A DNA stretch of 48,527 nucleotides from Thermoanaerobaculia bacterium (GCA_022823665.1 JAJEHN010000006.1:1-48527), one strand, 5' to 3'. Shown: positions 27,766 to 36,565, numbered from the stretch's first letter. Notes: a model not told the origin generated them from the sequence alone. Program-made: numbers and translations.

Positions 27766-28206
27766 ATGAAGTACCTGCACACGATGGTCCGCGTCGGCAG
27801 CTTGGATGAGGCGATCGACTTCTACTGCGGCAAGCTTGGGATGGTCGAACTGCGCCGGTTCGACAGTGAGCAGGGACGGTTCACGCTCGTCTTCCTGGCC
27901 GCGCCCTCGGACGTCGAGCTGGCCCGCGAGCGGACCGCGCCGCTGCTCGAGTTGACGTACAACTGGGATCCCGAGGACTACACCGGTGGCCGGAACTTCG
28001 GCCACCTGGCGTTCGAGGTCGAGGACATCTACGGCACGTGCCGGTCGCTCCAGGAGCAGGGGGTGACGATCAACCGGCCGCCTCGGGACGGTCGCATGGC
28101 CTTCATCCGGTCGCCCGACGGAATCTCGATCGAACTGCTGCAGGCAGGCGGCTCGCTGCCGGTGGAGGAGCCGTGGGCCTCGATGCCGAACGAGGGCACC
28201 TGGTAG
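27766..28206 (+). CDS. VOC-family protein, lactoylglutathione lyase (glyoxalase I)-like
   Basis: 146 residues from the ATG at 27766, preferred over an in-frame TTG at 27739 because a GGAGGAGG purine run lies about 8 bases upstream. Two beta-alpha-beta-beta-beta VOC modules are visible. Candidate metal ligands are His5 (KYLHTMVRV), the Glu of LLELTYNW, His of [11 protein letters not shown] and Glu of SIELL, the H/E/H/E set of glyoxalase I. It probably converts the methylglyoxal-glutathione (or similar thiol) hemithioacetal to a thioester; an MBL-fold glyoxalase II candidate is at 12855. Confidence 0.9.
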   Translation: MKYLHTMVRVGSLDEAIDFYCGKLGMVELRRFDSEQGRFTLVFLAAPSDVELARERTAPLLELTYNWDPEDYTGGRNFGHLAFEVEDIYGTCRSLQEQGVTINRPPRDGRMAFIRSPDGISIELLQAGGSLPVEEPWASMPNEGTW

Positions 28207-28225
28207 AGGGAGTCGTCGCAGGCCT

Positions 28226-28618
28226 TCAGTAGGCCGCGTAGTCCTTCTCTTCGACCAGCTCGGAGCCCAGCAATTCGTTGATCCGCCGCTTCGCCGCGGC
28301 GCGCCGGTCGTTCGTCCGGTAGACGGCCCGGGCGAGCTCGACGAAGCGCTCGCCGAAGTCGCCATTCCGCTCACAGTCGCGGATGTCGTCCTCGATCTGC
28401 CACAGCCGCTCGTTGATCCGGCGCAGTTCCGCGGTGAACTCGTCGAGTTCCGGCGAGGTGTCGAGCGCTTTCTCGCGGGTCGCGGTCAGGCTGCTGAGTT
28501 CGCGATGGACGTTCGCGAGCTTGTCCGGGTCGCTGATCCGCTCGGCCTTGATCTCGAGGATCGTGATCTTGTCGATCAGTTCGCCCGCCGATACCTCGAC
28601 CTGCAGCACGGTGCCCAC
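28226..28618 (-). CDS. DUF6165-family protein
   Basis: 130 residues, highly charged and mostly helical, with coiled-coil-like heptads (about 25-95). The N-terminal VSAGELIDKITILEIKAERI matches my recollection of the DUF6165 family; no biochemical role is known to me. It lies 45 bases downstream of a GT4 glycosyltransferase on the same strand, a context that suggests a link to surface glycan synthesis. It faces the glyoxalase gene tail to tail (19 bases). Confidence 0.8.
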   Translation of the reverse strand: MGTVLQVEVSAGELIDKITILEIKAERISDPDKLANVHRELSSLTATREKALDTSPELDEFTAELRRINERLWQIEDDIRDCERNGDFGERFVELARAVYRTNDRRAAAKRRINELLGSELVEEKDYAAY

Positions 28619-28663
28619 GACGGCGCAGACACTACAGCAGTTCGGACCTTCGGACCCGGCCCC

Positions 28664-29863
28664 TCAGCTTCGCTCCCGCCGGACCAGCTCGCTCCCGGTT
28701 TCGACGACCTGGGCGGCCACTTGCCGCCAGTCGTAGCCGGCCGCGCGTTCCACCGCCGAGCTCGAAGCGGCGGCGAGTTCGGTGGGCGCATCGAGCAGCC
28801 GTTCCAGCAGGGCGGCGAGTTCTCCCGCGTCGGGGTCGACCGCCCATCCTTCCCGGTCGTCGCGCACGAGTTCCGACACGGCGCTGTTCGGGGACCGGCA
28901 GTGGACCACCGGCACGCCGGCGGCCATCGCTTCCAGCGGGAAGAGCCCGAAGCCCTCCCGGGCGGAGGGTTGTACCGCGAGCTGGGCGCCGGCCACGGCA
29001 CGCCACACGTCCTCGTTCCCGGGCAGGCGGCCGGCGAAGTCGACGACGTCGGAGAGGTTCTCGCGCCCGATGCGCGCGCGGATGTCGTCTTCCGCCGGGC
29101 CGCCGCCGATGATCCGGAGCAGGGCGCCGTGCGCGTTGGCGAGCCCGCGGCCGATTCCGGTCGCCGCGAGTCTGGCCGTCGCGTCGAGCAGCAGGTCGAT
29201 CCGTTTCTCCGGAATCAACCGGCCGGCGTAGACCAGCGGCGGCGCCGTCGTGTCCGCGTCGGCCGCGAGGGCCCGGATTCTCTCGAACGGAATACCGTTC
29301 GGGATCACGTCGACGGCATCGCCGCGCACCGTCGATACGCGGTTGGCGGTGAGCCGGCTGACCGCCACCGCCTGCGTGCCGAAACGAAGCGACAGCCGTT
29401 CGCAGAGAGCGTAGAACCGCCACATGCCCGGGCCGAACCGGCCTGGAGGCCGGTGCCGGCGCCAGTAGCTGCCCCAGTGCTCGTGCCAGGTGACGAGCAG
29501 CGGAATCCGCCGCCGCCGGCAGCGCCTGGCCAGTAGCGGCAAGTGCAGATAGGGGATGTTCGCGGTCTCGACGATGTCGATGTCGTCGAGCGGAATGCGG
29601 CGCACCTGGGAGGCGAGCGTCAGCGCTTCGATTCCCGACCTGCGGCCGCGCGCCAGGTAGCGCCGGCTCGCCCTGGCCACCGGTTCGACGCGGACGTTGG
29701 GGTGGGGTTCGATCGGTGTTGCAGCCCAGCCCGACAGCACCACGTCGTGGCCGAGGCGCCCGAGTTCCCGCGCCAACTCGTAGTTCCGGTGCTCGACGCC
29801 GCCGAGCGATTCCGGATAGATGCAGTCGTAGAAGAACAGCCAGCGCAGTGGGCGTTCGGTCAT
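28664..29863 (-). CDS. Glycosyltransferase family 4 (GT-B)
   Basis: 399 residues, two Rossmann-like halves. The N-terminal half carries SLGGVEHRNYELARELGRLGHDV (acceptor side; two overlapping short motifs), the C-terminal half AGRLIPEKRIDLLLDA and the nucleotide-sugar motif EGFGLFPLEAMAAGVPVV with the E-x7-E pair. This is a retaining sugar transferase acting at the cytoplasmic face, probably on a lipid-linked glycan. The donor is unknown. It is followed by DUF6165 and divergent from MltA across 46 bases. Confidence 0.92.
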   Translation of the reverse strand: MTERPLRWLFFYDCIYPESLGGVEHRNYELARELGRLGHDVVLSGWAATPIEPHPNVRVEPVARASRRYLARGRRSGIEALTLASQVRRIPLDDIDIVETANIPYLHLPLLARRCRRRRIPLLVTWHEHWGSYWRRHRPPGRFGPGMWRFYALCERLSLRFGTQAVAVSRLTANRVSTVRGDAVDVIPNGIPFERIRALAADADTTAPPLVYAGRLIPEKRIDLLLDATARLAATGIGRGLANAHGALLRIIGGGPAEDDIRARIGRENLSDVVDFAGRLPGNEDVWRAVAGAQLAVQPSAREGFGLFPLEAMAAGVPVVHCRSPNSAVSELVRDDREGWAVDPDAGELAALLERLLDAPTELAAASSSAVERAAGYDWRQVAAQVVETGSELVRRERS

Positions 29864-29909
29864 TGCCGAGAGCGTACCCGCCGCCCGCTGCTGCTAGCGT
29901 CCCGGCTGC

Positions 29910-31241
29910 ATGGCGCCGCGGTCGGAACGGGGAAGATTCTCGCGGGGGCGCGGGATACGGACCGCGCTGCTCGTGGCCTTAGGCTGGGCGCTGGTGGCTA
30001 CCGTTCTGGCGATCGGTCCGGAACGCATCGTGGGATGGCTGGGGGCGCCTGGAGGAGCCGAGCCGCCGGCGCCGCCCGAGGCGCCGGCGGTCGCCGTCTA
30101 CGGGCCGCCGGTCGAGGTCGCTTCGCTGCCGGGCTGGAGCGCTGACGATGTGTTCGAGGCCTTGCCGGCGCTGCTCAGGAGTTGCGATCGCGTCCTGGCG
30201 CAGCCAGCGGACCGGCCGTTGAACCCGGTCGATCTCGGCGGCACGCCCGGTGGCTGGCGGCCGTTCTGCGGCGCCCTGCGCGGCTTGGGAGGCGAAGCCG
30301 GCCGGGAGGAAGTCCGCGCGGTCATCGAGCGCGAGATGCTGGCAGTGCCGCTTGCTCGGGCCGACGAGGAGGCGGCCGGCGGCCGGCCGGGCGAAGGCTC
30401 GGGTTGGTCGCGCCGGATCGGCCTCTTTACCGGCTACTTCGAGCCTCTGCTTCATGGCAGCCGCCGTCGCAGTGAACGGTACAGCGTGCCGCTCTACACG
30501 CAGCCGTCCGACCTCGTCATGGTGGACCTGGGCCGCTTCCGCGACGATCTGCGGGGCCGCCGGGTGGCGGGCCGGGTTCGGGGCGGGAGCCTCGAACCGT
30601 ACGACGACCGGGAGGCGATCGCGTCCGGTTCGCTTGCGGGCCGCGGCCTGGAGTTGATCTGGGTGGACGATGCGATCGACGCCTTCTTCCTCCACATCCA
30701 GGGATCGGGGCGGGTCGTGCTCGACGACGGAACCGTCTTCCGGGTCGGCTACGCGGCGCAGAACGGCCACCCCTACCATGCGATCGGCCGCACCCTGGTC
30801 GACTGGGGCGAACTGACGCTGGAGGAGGTGTCGCTGCAGTCGATCGACGCCTGGCTGCGGGAGCATCCCGACCGTGCGGACGAGGTCATGGCGACGAACG
30901 ACTCCTACGTCTTCTTTCGCGAGATCCGCGGCGAGGGTCCGATCGGCGCGCAGGGTGTCGTCCTGACCCCGGAGCGTTCCCTGGCGGTCGACCGGCAGCA
31001 CGTTCCGCTCGGCGTTCCCGTCTGGCTCGACGCGATGGTCCCGGCCGCGGCCGCCGATGCTCCCGACGATCGGCGACAGTGGCTGCTGGTTGCCCAGGAC
31101 ACGGGCGGGGCGATCCGCGGTGCGGTGCGCGGCGACGTCTTTTGGGGCGCCGGAGAGCGGGCGCGGGCGATTGCGGGCCGCATGGCGCACCGGGGCCGCT
31201 ACTGGGCGCTGGTGCCCCGCGGTCTAGCGTCGCCGCCGTAG
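29910..31241 (+). CDS. mltA: Membrane-bound lytic murein transglycosylase A (MltA)
   Basis: 443 residues. A single N-terminal hydrophobic segment (about 19-37) with no lipobox cysteine suggests a membrane anchor rather than a lipoprotein. The MltA domain follows (LFTGYFEPLL, IQGSGRV, VGYAAQNGHPY) and then the 3D domain (QDTGGAIRG, RGDVFWG), whose aspartates (397 and 409) are the candidate catalytic acid. It cleaves the MurNAc-GlcNAc bond of peptidoglycan with formation of 1,6-anhydroMurNAc. It is upstream of metX with a 32-base gap; no functional link is evident. Confidence 0.94.
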   Translation: MAPRSERGRFSRGRGIRTALLVALGWALVATVLAIGPERIVGWLGAPGGAEPPAPPEAPAVAVYGPPVEVASLPGWSADDVFEALPALLRSCDRVLAQPADRPLNPVDLGGTPGGWRPFCGALRGLGGEAGREEVRAVIEREMLAVPLARADEEAAGGRPGEGSGWSRRIGLFTGYFEPLLHGSRRRSERYSVPLYTQPSDLVMVDLGRFRDDLRGRRVAGRVRGGSLEPYDDREAIASGSLAGRGLELIWVDDAIDAFFLHIQGSGRVVLDDGTVFRVGYAAQNGHPYHAIGRTLVDWGELTLEEVSLQSIDAWLREHPDRADEVMATNDSYVFFREIRGEGPIGAQGVVLTPERSLAVDRQHVPLGVPVWLDAMVPAAAADAPDDRRQWLLVAQDTGGAIRGAVRGDVFWGAGERARAIAGRMAHRGRYWALVPRGLASPP

Positions 31242-31273
31242 CGTTCTCCGAGGGAAGCCCATAGGGTTGGCGC

Positions 31274-32467
31274 ATGGAGACGGTTCGCGATCTGCAGCCG
31301 ACGGATGCCAGTGGGGACATCGGCGTCGTCGAGACCCGGTTCGAGCACTTCGACGAACCGCTCGAACTCCGCTGCGGCGACACCCTGTCCGGGTTCACCC
31401 TGGCCTGGGAGCAGTACGGCGAACTGAACGCCGCGCGCGACAACGTCGTGCTGCTGTTCCACGCCCTGACCGGCAGCCACCACGCCGCGGGTACGAACCA
31501 CGGCGTTCCCGGCCTCGGCGACGCCTGGACCGACGAGATGGTGGTCGGCTGGTGGCACGAGTTCATCGGACCGGGGCGGGCGATCGACACGGATCACTTC
31601 TGCGTCATCTGCGTCAACTACATCGGCGGCTGCTACGGATCGACCGGCCCGTTGTCGATCGACCCGGCCACCGGCGAGCGTTGGGGGCCGTCCTTCCCCC
31701 GGGTACGGTTCTCCGACTCGGTGCGCGCCGCGATGCGGCTGGTCGACCGGCTGGGAATCGACGTGCTGCACGCGGGCATCGGACCGTCGACAGGCGGCAT
31801 GGCCGTGCTCGATCTCGCGGTCATGTTTCCGGAGCGGGTTCGCAACGTCGTCGTGATCGCGGCCGGCATGGAGGTGACGCCTCTCCAGCGGATCCACAAC
31901 TTCGAGCAGATCCAGGCGGTCGCCAACGACCCCCGCTTCGACGGCGGCGAATACCCGCCGGGCACGGAACTCGAGGGGATGAAGATCGCCCGCCAGATCA
32001 ACCACAAGACGTTCGTGTCGCTGCGCACCCTGCGGCGGCGGGCCCGGAACACGGTGGCCGAGGCGTCGGGCGTGCCGTGGTACGGCGTGAACCACCCGAT
32101 CGAGTCGTACATGCGGCATCAGGGCCGGAAGTTCGCGGCCCGCTTCGACGCCAACTCCTACCTGCGGATTCTCGACGCCTGGAGCCAGTTCGATCTGGCC
32201 GCGGCCGCCGGCGTCGGTACTCTTCAGGCAGCCTTCGAGCGCTGTCGGGACCAGCGCTTTCTCATCTTCTCGATCAATTCCGACGTCTGCTACTACCCCG
32301 AAGAGCAGGGCGAACTGATGGCGACGCTCGAGGAAGCCGGCGTGAGTTGCATGAGGATCATCGTGCACTCCGACAAGGGGCACGACTCGTTCCTGCTGGA
32401 ACCGGCGCTGTACCACCCGCACCTGACCTTCCTGCTGGAGGGGCGGGGTTCCTGGCCGGATTCGTAG
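31274..32467 (+). CDS. metX: Homoserine O-acyltransferase (MetX family)
   Basis: 397 residues, alpha/beta-hydrolase fold with the family's full length. The nucleophile is Ser172 in GPSTGGMAVLD, where most homologues read GGSMGGMQ. The oxyanion segment FHALTGSHHAAG, the catalytic Asp in NSDVCYYP and His in KGHDSFLLE are present, and VNYIGGCYGSTGP is characteristic. It acylates homoserine with acetyl- or succinyl-CoA in the first committed step of methionine synthesis; family names do not reliably separate the two donors, so acetyl is only the default. No other met genes are adjacent. Confidence 0.9.
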   Translation: METVRDLQPTDASGDIGVVETRFEHFDEPLELRCGDTLSGFTLAWEQYGELNAARDNVVLLFHALTGSHHAAGTNHGVPGLGDAWTDEMVVGWWHEFIGPGRAIDTDHFCVICVNYIGGCYGSTGPLSIDPATGERWGPSFPRVRFSDSVRAAMRLVDRLGIDVLHAGIGPSTGGMAVLDLAVMFPERVRNVVVIAAGMEVTPLQRIHNFEQIQAVANDPRFDGGEYPPGTELEGMKIARQINHKTFVSLRTLRRRARNTVAEASGVPWYGVNHPIESYMRHQGRKFAARFDANSYLRILDAWSQFDLAAAAGVGTLQAAFERCRDQRFLIFSINSDVCYYPEEQGELMATLEEAGVSCMRIIVHSDKGHDSFLLEPALYHPHLTFLLEGRGSWPDS

Positions 32468-32492
32468 AACCCTCTACACAAGGAGACTCGTC

Positions 32493-33257
32493 ATGTGGTT
32501 GCGCCTGCGGCAGATCTGTCTGGTAGCCGAGGAACTCGCCCCGGTCGTCGACGACCTGGAGGCGGTGTTCGGGATCGAGGTCTGCTACAACGACCCGGGC
32601 GTCGGCCGGTTCGGCCTGGAAAACGCCCTGCTGCCGATCGGCAATCAGCTACTCGAGGTGGTCGCGCCAGTCGAGGAGAACACGGCCGGCGGCCGCTACC
32701 TGGAGAAGCGCGGCGGCGACGGCGGCTACATGTTCATCACCCAGTGCGACGACCATGCCCCGCGCCGGCGGCGGGTCGAGGAGCTGGGCATCCGCCTGGT
32801 CAACGACTTCGAGCGCCACGGCTTCCAGAACATGCAGCTCCATCCCAAGGACACCGGCGGCACCTTCTTCGAGATCGACTGCCAGACCAACGGTCTCGAG
32901 CCTGACGGGCCGTGGGAGCCTGCCGGCGACAATTGGCAGCGTTGCCGGCGAACGGACGTCATCGACGCGATCGTTGCGGGGGAGATCCAGACCCCGGACC
33001 CGTCCCGGCTGGCGGCTCGGTGGAGCGAGATCGCGCAGATCCCTCTGCACGACGTCGAGGGCGTGCCGACGATTCCGTTCGAGAACGCCGACCTGCGCTT
33101 CGTGCTGCCGGTCGACGGCCGGCCCGAGGGCCTGGGCGGAATCGACGTGCGCGCGGTGGACGCGGACCGCGCCCGTTCAGCGGCGCGCGACCGGGGCTGC
33201 CTCGGCGACGACGGCGTGATCCACATCTGCGGCACGCGCTTCCGGCTCGTCGACTGA
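32493..33257 (+). CDS. VOC/glyoxalase-like domain protein
   Basis: 254 residues. The N-terminal half has the VOC pattern (LRQICLVAEELAPVVDDL, FGLENALLPIGNQLLEVVAP) and the second half (HDVEGVPTIPFENADLRFV ... IHICGTRF) looks like a second, diverged VOC module, as in Glyoxalase_3-type proteins. Metal ligands are incomplete, so dioxygenase-, isomerase- or binding-type functions are all possible. AAGGAG at 32480-32485 precedes the ATG; 25 bases separate it from metX. Its last 81 bases overlap the 3' end of the oppositely oriented SQD1-like gene. Confidence 0.85.
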   Translation: MWLRLRQICLVAEELAPVVDDLEAVFGIEVCYNDPGVGRFGLENALLPIGNQLLEVVAPVEENTAGGRYLEKRGGDGGYMFITQCDDHAPRRRRVEELGIRLVNDFERHGFQNMQLHPKDTGGTFFEIDCQTNGLEPDGPWEPAGDNWQRCRRTDVIDAIVAGEIQTPDPSRLAARWSEIAQIPLHDVEGVPTIPFENADLRFVLPVDGRPEGLGGIDVRAVDADRARSAARDRGCLGDDGVIHICGTRFRLVD

Positions 33258-34499
33258 CGGCGGCTCGCCGGCCGCCTCTTCCGGCCCCGCGCCGTTCGAG
33301 CCATCCAGGAAGATCGACTTCCGCCGGCTGCCGTCCCAGCGGATGTCGGGGAGGAGCACGTCCCGCTTCGCCGCGATCCGGTCGTGGTGCGGCAGGAGGT
33401 CTTCGAGCATCGCCCGGATCTCCGAGTCCATGTCGCGGGTCGGCTGGTAGCCCAGCGCCAGCAGATGGTCGTGGTCCGGGTTGTAGTGGTGCTCTTCCAT
33501 TTCCTTGCGGGGATTCTCGATCCGCCGGATTCGCGGATCGAGGCCCATGTCGGATGCGACGACGGCGACCTTGGAGGCGAGCTCCGAGATCGTGTAGGTC
33601 TCCTCGAACTGGTTGAACACGCGGTAATCGCCCGCCTCGGGCGGGTTGTCGACGGCCAGGGTCAGGCACTGCATAGAGTCGCAGATGGGCAGGAAGCCGC
33701 GACGCTGGTTGCCGAGGCCGAAAAGCGTCAGCGGCTCGCCGATCACGGACTGGCAGCAGAAGCGGTTGAGCGCCGTGCCGAAGGCCTGGTCGAAGTCGAG
33801 CCGGGTGTGGAGCGCGGGGTCGCCGGGGTGGTCGGCCGAGCTGCCGAAGAAGCGGGTGCCGTAGACGACGCCCTGCATCACGTCGGTGGCCCGGAGCCCG
33901 AAGATGCGGCAGGCGAACATCACGTTGTTGCTGTCGTGGACCTTGCTCCAGTGGTACCAGGAGCCGGCCTGCCGCGGGAAGGGCAGGCGGTCGCGGCGGC
34001 CGCGGTACTCGACCTCGAAGAAGCCTTCGGGGATGTCCAGGTTGGGCGTGCCGTACTCGCCCATCGTTCCGAGCTTGACCAGGTGCGCCTCGGGCGCCAG
34101 GTCGCGCATCGCGTACAGCACGTTCATCGTGCCCTCGATGTTGTTGCGCTGGACCCAGATCGCGTGGTCCGCGTCGATCATCGAGTAGGGCGCCGAGGGG
34201 CACTCGCCCAGGTGGACGATCGCCTCCGGCTTGACCTCTTCGACCAGCCGGTAGACCACGTCCCTGTGGGTCAGGTCACCCTGGACGACGTTGAGACGGG
34301 CGCCGTACGCGGACTCGAGGGCGTCGAGGCGCGCTTCGACGGAGCCGACGGGCAGGGCCGAGCGGCCGCCCATTTCGGCGACCCATTCGCGGCGGAAGCC
34401 GGCATCGATGCCGGCAACCTGGTGACCTCGAGCGGTCAGGTACTGCGCCAACGGCCAGCCGAGGTAGCCGTCGATGCCTGCTATGAGAACGCGCGTGAT
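33177..34499 (-). CDS. SQD1-like NAD-dependent nucleotide-sugar epimerase/dehydratase, apparent ATC start
   Basis: 440 residues if translation starts at ATC 34499; the first NTG codon in frame (TTG 34451) would remove the dinucleotide-binding loop GIDGYLG (8-14). An in-frame stop lies 10 codons before the ATC, and a strong GGGGGGTGA (34501-34509) lies directly before it. The protein aligns closely with plant/cyanobacterial UDP-sulfoquinovose synthase (SQD1/SqdB): SAPYSMID, RNN-EGT-NVL, GTMGEYGTPN, YHWSKVHDSNN (Thr145, Tyr182, Lys186), VVYGTRF, FGTALNRFC, VFNQF. The SQD1 EQRSAPYS motif reads ECPSAPYS (Cys100-Pro101), losing an arginine that I recall contacting substrate, so sulfoquinovose formation is uncertain. 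The C-terminal tail (about 410-440) reads through the VOC gene's 3' end. Confidence 0.85.
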   Translation of the reverse strand: MTRVLIAGIDGYLGWPLAQYLTARGHQVAGIDAGFRREWVAEMGGRSALPVGSVEARLDALESAYGARLNVVQGDLTHRDVVYRLVEEVKPEAIVHLGECPSAPYSMIDADHAIWVQRNNIEGTMNVLYAMRDLAPEAHLVKLGTMGEYGTPNLDIPEGFFEVEYRGRRDRLPFPRQAGSWYHWSKVHDSNNVMFACRIFGLRATDVMQGVVYGTRFFGSSADHPGDPALHTRLDFDQAFGTALNRFCCQSVIGEPLTLFGLGNQRRGFLPICDSMQCLTLAVDNPPEAGDYRVFNQFEETYTISELASKVAVVASDMGLDPRIRRIENPRKEMEEHHYNPDHDHLLALGYQPTRDMDSEIRAMLEDLLPHHDRIAAKRDVLLPDIRWDGSRRKSIFLDGSNGAGPEEAAGEPPSVDEPEARAADVDHAVVAEAAPVARR

Positions 34500-34500
34500 G

Positions 34501-34509
34501 TCACCCCCC
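34501..34509 (-). promoter_or_regulatory. Ribosome-binding site that supports an ATC start
   Basis: On the minus strand GGGGGGTGA, nearly the full anti-Shine-Dalgarno complement, ends one base before the codon ATC at 34499-34497. No ATG, GTG, TTG or CTG in the correct frame lies between the upstream in-frame TGA and that site, so this RBS points to ATC as the initiator. Confidence 0.5.
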
Positions 34510-34691
34510 TGCTGATTGCAACGCGGGGATCAGACCGCGCTCCCTGGTACGCAACGGGAAGAACCGGCAAAGAAACGAGGAAGTTCAGTCGGACGGTCAG
34601 TGTAACAGCGGCGGGTGCTTGCGACGGCGAGTCGGCGGGTGCTACCTTCCGCCCGGGTGCTCTGGTCCGGCACAGCACGACGGGCTCGGTC

Positions 34692-35756
34692 ATGAGGATT
34701 CTGTACGGCGTTCAGGGCACGGGCCACGGCCACCTCGTGCGGTCGGCGGCGATGGTGGCCGGTTTGCGGAGCCGGGGCCACGAGGTCCACTGCCTGCTCA
34801 CCGGACGGTCTTCCGCGGCGTTCGCCGACCCGGAGATCCGGGCCAGTCACACGCTGCTGGAGGGGTTCACGGGTCAGGCGGCCGGCGGCCGCGTGCGGCT
34901 GCTTCAGACGATTCGGCAGTTACGGGTGGTGCGCTTCCTGCGCGACGTGCGCGGCTTCGATGCGTCCGGCTTCGATCTCGTGCTGACCGACTACGAGCCG
35001 GTTTCCGCCTGGATCGCTCGTCGCTGCCGGCGGCCCAGCATCGGGGTCGGCCACCTCTACGCGTTCCACCGGCGTCTGCGACTGCCGGGCCGGACCGGGC
35101 CGGCACGGTGGATGCTGCGGATGTTCGCTCCTGTCTACACGCCGGTCCGGACCGCGGTCGGTCTCCACTGGCATCGCTTCGGCGGCGCGAATCTGCCGCC
35201 AACGATCAGTCCCGACCTGGTCGCGGCGGCGAGGGCGGGCCGGCCGCCGGACGCTGGCGAGTTCTTTCTCGTCTACCTGCCGGCGGAGAGCGAGGAGAGC
35301 ATCACGGCGCTGCTCGGCCGCCTGCCGCACCGCCGGTTCGTCGCCTACCGGCCGGTGCCCGAGCCGGTCGAGCGCGGCAACGTCTGGATCCGTCCCTACG
35401 ACCGCGCCGCGTTCGTGGCCGATCTGGTGGCCTGCTCGGGCGTCATCACGAACGCGGGTTTCTCGCTGATCAGCGAGGCGTTGCACCTGGGACGCCGTCT
35501 GCTCGTGCAGCCGATCGGCCGTCATCCGGAGCAGTTCCTGAACGGCCGGGCGCTGGTGGCGCTTGGCCTGGGCACCGTCGTCGAGCGGCTGACGGTGGAC
35601 GCCGTCGAGTCCTGGCTCGACACTCCGGCGCCGGCGCCCATGAACTACCCTGACGTGACCGGCCGTCTGATCGACTGGATCGACGAAGGGGCCGTGCGTC
35701 CGGTCGACGACCTGGCGACCGAGGTCTGGAGAGAAGTCTCGTGGCAGCCGACATGA
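34692..35756 (+). CDS. Glycosyltransferase, MJ1255/VC2487-like (GT-B)
   Basis: 354 residues. The N-terminus MRILYGVQGTGHGHLVRSA has the GTGHG loop of MurG-like and MJ1255-type GT-B enzymes; the C-terminal donor domain contains NAGFSLISEALHLGRRLLVQPI, with the conserved G-x-S/E-ALxLG pattern, and RHPEQFLNGRAL. No membrane helix. A sugar-nucleotide-dependent transfer onto a lipid or surface acceptor is expected. It is divergent from the SQD1-like gene (192 bases apart) and its TGA overlaps the ATG of the deacetylase-like gene (ATGA). The three may supply and attach one unusual sugar. Confidence 0.88.
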   Translation: MRILYGVQGTGHGHLVRSAAMVAGLRSRGHEVHCLLTGRSSAAFADPEIRASHTLLEGFTGQAAGGRVRLLQTIRQLRVVRFLRDVRGFDASGFDLVLTDYEPVSAWIARRCRRPSIGVGHLYAFHRRLRLPGRTGPARWMLRMFAPVYTPVRTAVGLHWHRFGGANLPPTISPDLVAAARAGRPPDAGEFFLVYLPAESEESITALLGRLPHRRFVAYRPVPEPVERGNVWIRPYDRAAFVADLVACSGVITNAGFSLISEALHLGRRLLVQPIGRHPEQFLNGRALVALGLGTVVERLTVDAVESWLDTPAPAPMNYPDVTGRLIDWIDEGAVRPVDDLATEVWREVSWQPT

Positions 35757-36565
35757 ACGCACGCCCCCGGGTTCGTCCCTCCGATCCGGACCTCGACTTC
35801 ACCCTGGACCACTACCGGGAGATCCTGGCGCGGATCACCTCGACCCACCGCACCTTCTCGTTCGGCGAGGCGGCGCCACTGGGCGAGTCGCTGCTCGACG
35901 TGGAGCGCTTCGTTCTGATGCGGCACGACGTCGAGTTCAGTCTCGACGCGGCGCTGACCCTGGCGCGGGCCGACCACGACGCTGGCGTCCGTTCGACCTT
36001 CTTCGTCCAGATCGGTTCCGACTACAACCTGTTCGAGGCCGATGGCGCCGAGGCGGTCGAGTCGATCCTCGATCTCGGACATGACCTGGGCTTCCACTAC
36101 GACCTGAGCCTGCTGGAGCTTTCCGGCGGCGACCCGGTCGCGCTGGCGGGCCGGGCGATCGAACTGATCGAGAGCTTCTTCGGCACCCGCATCCGGGCGG
36201 CGAGCCCCCACATGCCGATGCGGTCGGGGCGGACCCTGCCGATCCCCGGCGTGGTCGACGCCTACGATCCGCTGTACTTCGAGCGGATCAAGTACCTGTC
36301 GGACAGCACGCAGGTCTGGCGTGAGGGCGTAGTGACCTCCCTGCTCGACCGCTACGACCAGATTCAGCTCCTCACCCACGAGTATCACTGGACGGAGGAG
36401 GGCCTGGGATGGGACGAACTCTTGCTGCTCGAGGCCGAGTTCAAGTACCGCCGGCTCAGCCGCCGCGCCGAGGCGAACATCGAGCGCTTCCGGGAGGGGC
36501 TGCGCTTGCGCGCCGAGCGGGACGAGGCGTTTCGGGCTGGACGCGGCGGCCAGGAGGTTCCCTGA
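35753..36565 (+). CDS. Polysaccharide-deacetylase-like (NodB-fold) protein
   Basis: 270 residues from the ATG at 35753, chosen because it forms an ATGA overlap with the glycosyltransferase stop; a GTG at 35741 is also possible. The core motifs RHDVEFSLDAAL (Asp in RHD), STFFVQIGSDYNLF, DLGFHYDLS and ASPHMPMR resemble the divergent deacetylase-like family found in glycan clusters. The two histidines of the classical HxxxH are not obvious, so metal binding may differ. The likely substrate is the sugar handled by the coupled glycosyltransferase. No signal peptide, which argues for a cytoplasmic, precursor-level reaction. The C-terminal 45 residues are an Arg-rich helix. Confidence 0.8.
   Translation: MNARPRVRPSDPDLDFTLDHYREILARITSTHRTFSFGEAAPLGESLLDVERFVLMRHDVEFSLDAALTLARADHDAGVRSTFFVQIGSDYNLFEADGAEAVESILDLGHDLGFHYDLSLLELSGGDPVALAGRAIELIESFFGTRIRAASPHMPMRSGRTLPIPGVVDAYDPLYFERIKYLSDSTQVWREGVVTSLLDRYDQIQLLTHEYHWTEEGLGWDELLLLEAEFKYRRLSRRAEANIERFREGLRLRAERDEAFRAGRGGQEVP

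Noticed and set aside
32464..32477. Small hairpin GTAGA-ACCC-TCTAC after metX as a terminator
   Set aside because: Only five base pairs and no T-run, and it lies just before the RBS of the next gene, so co-transcription is more likely.
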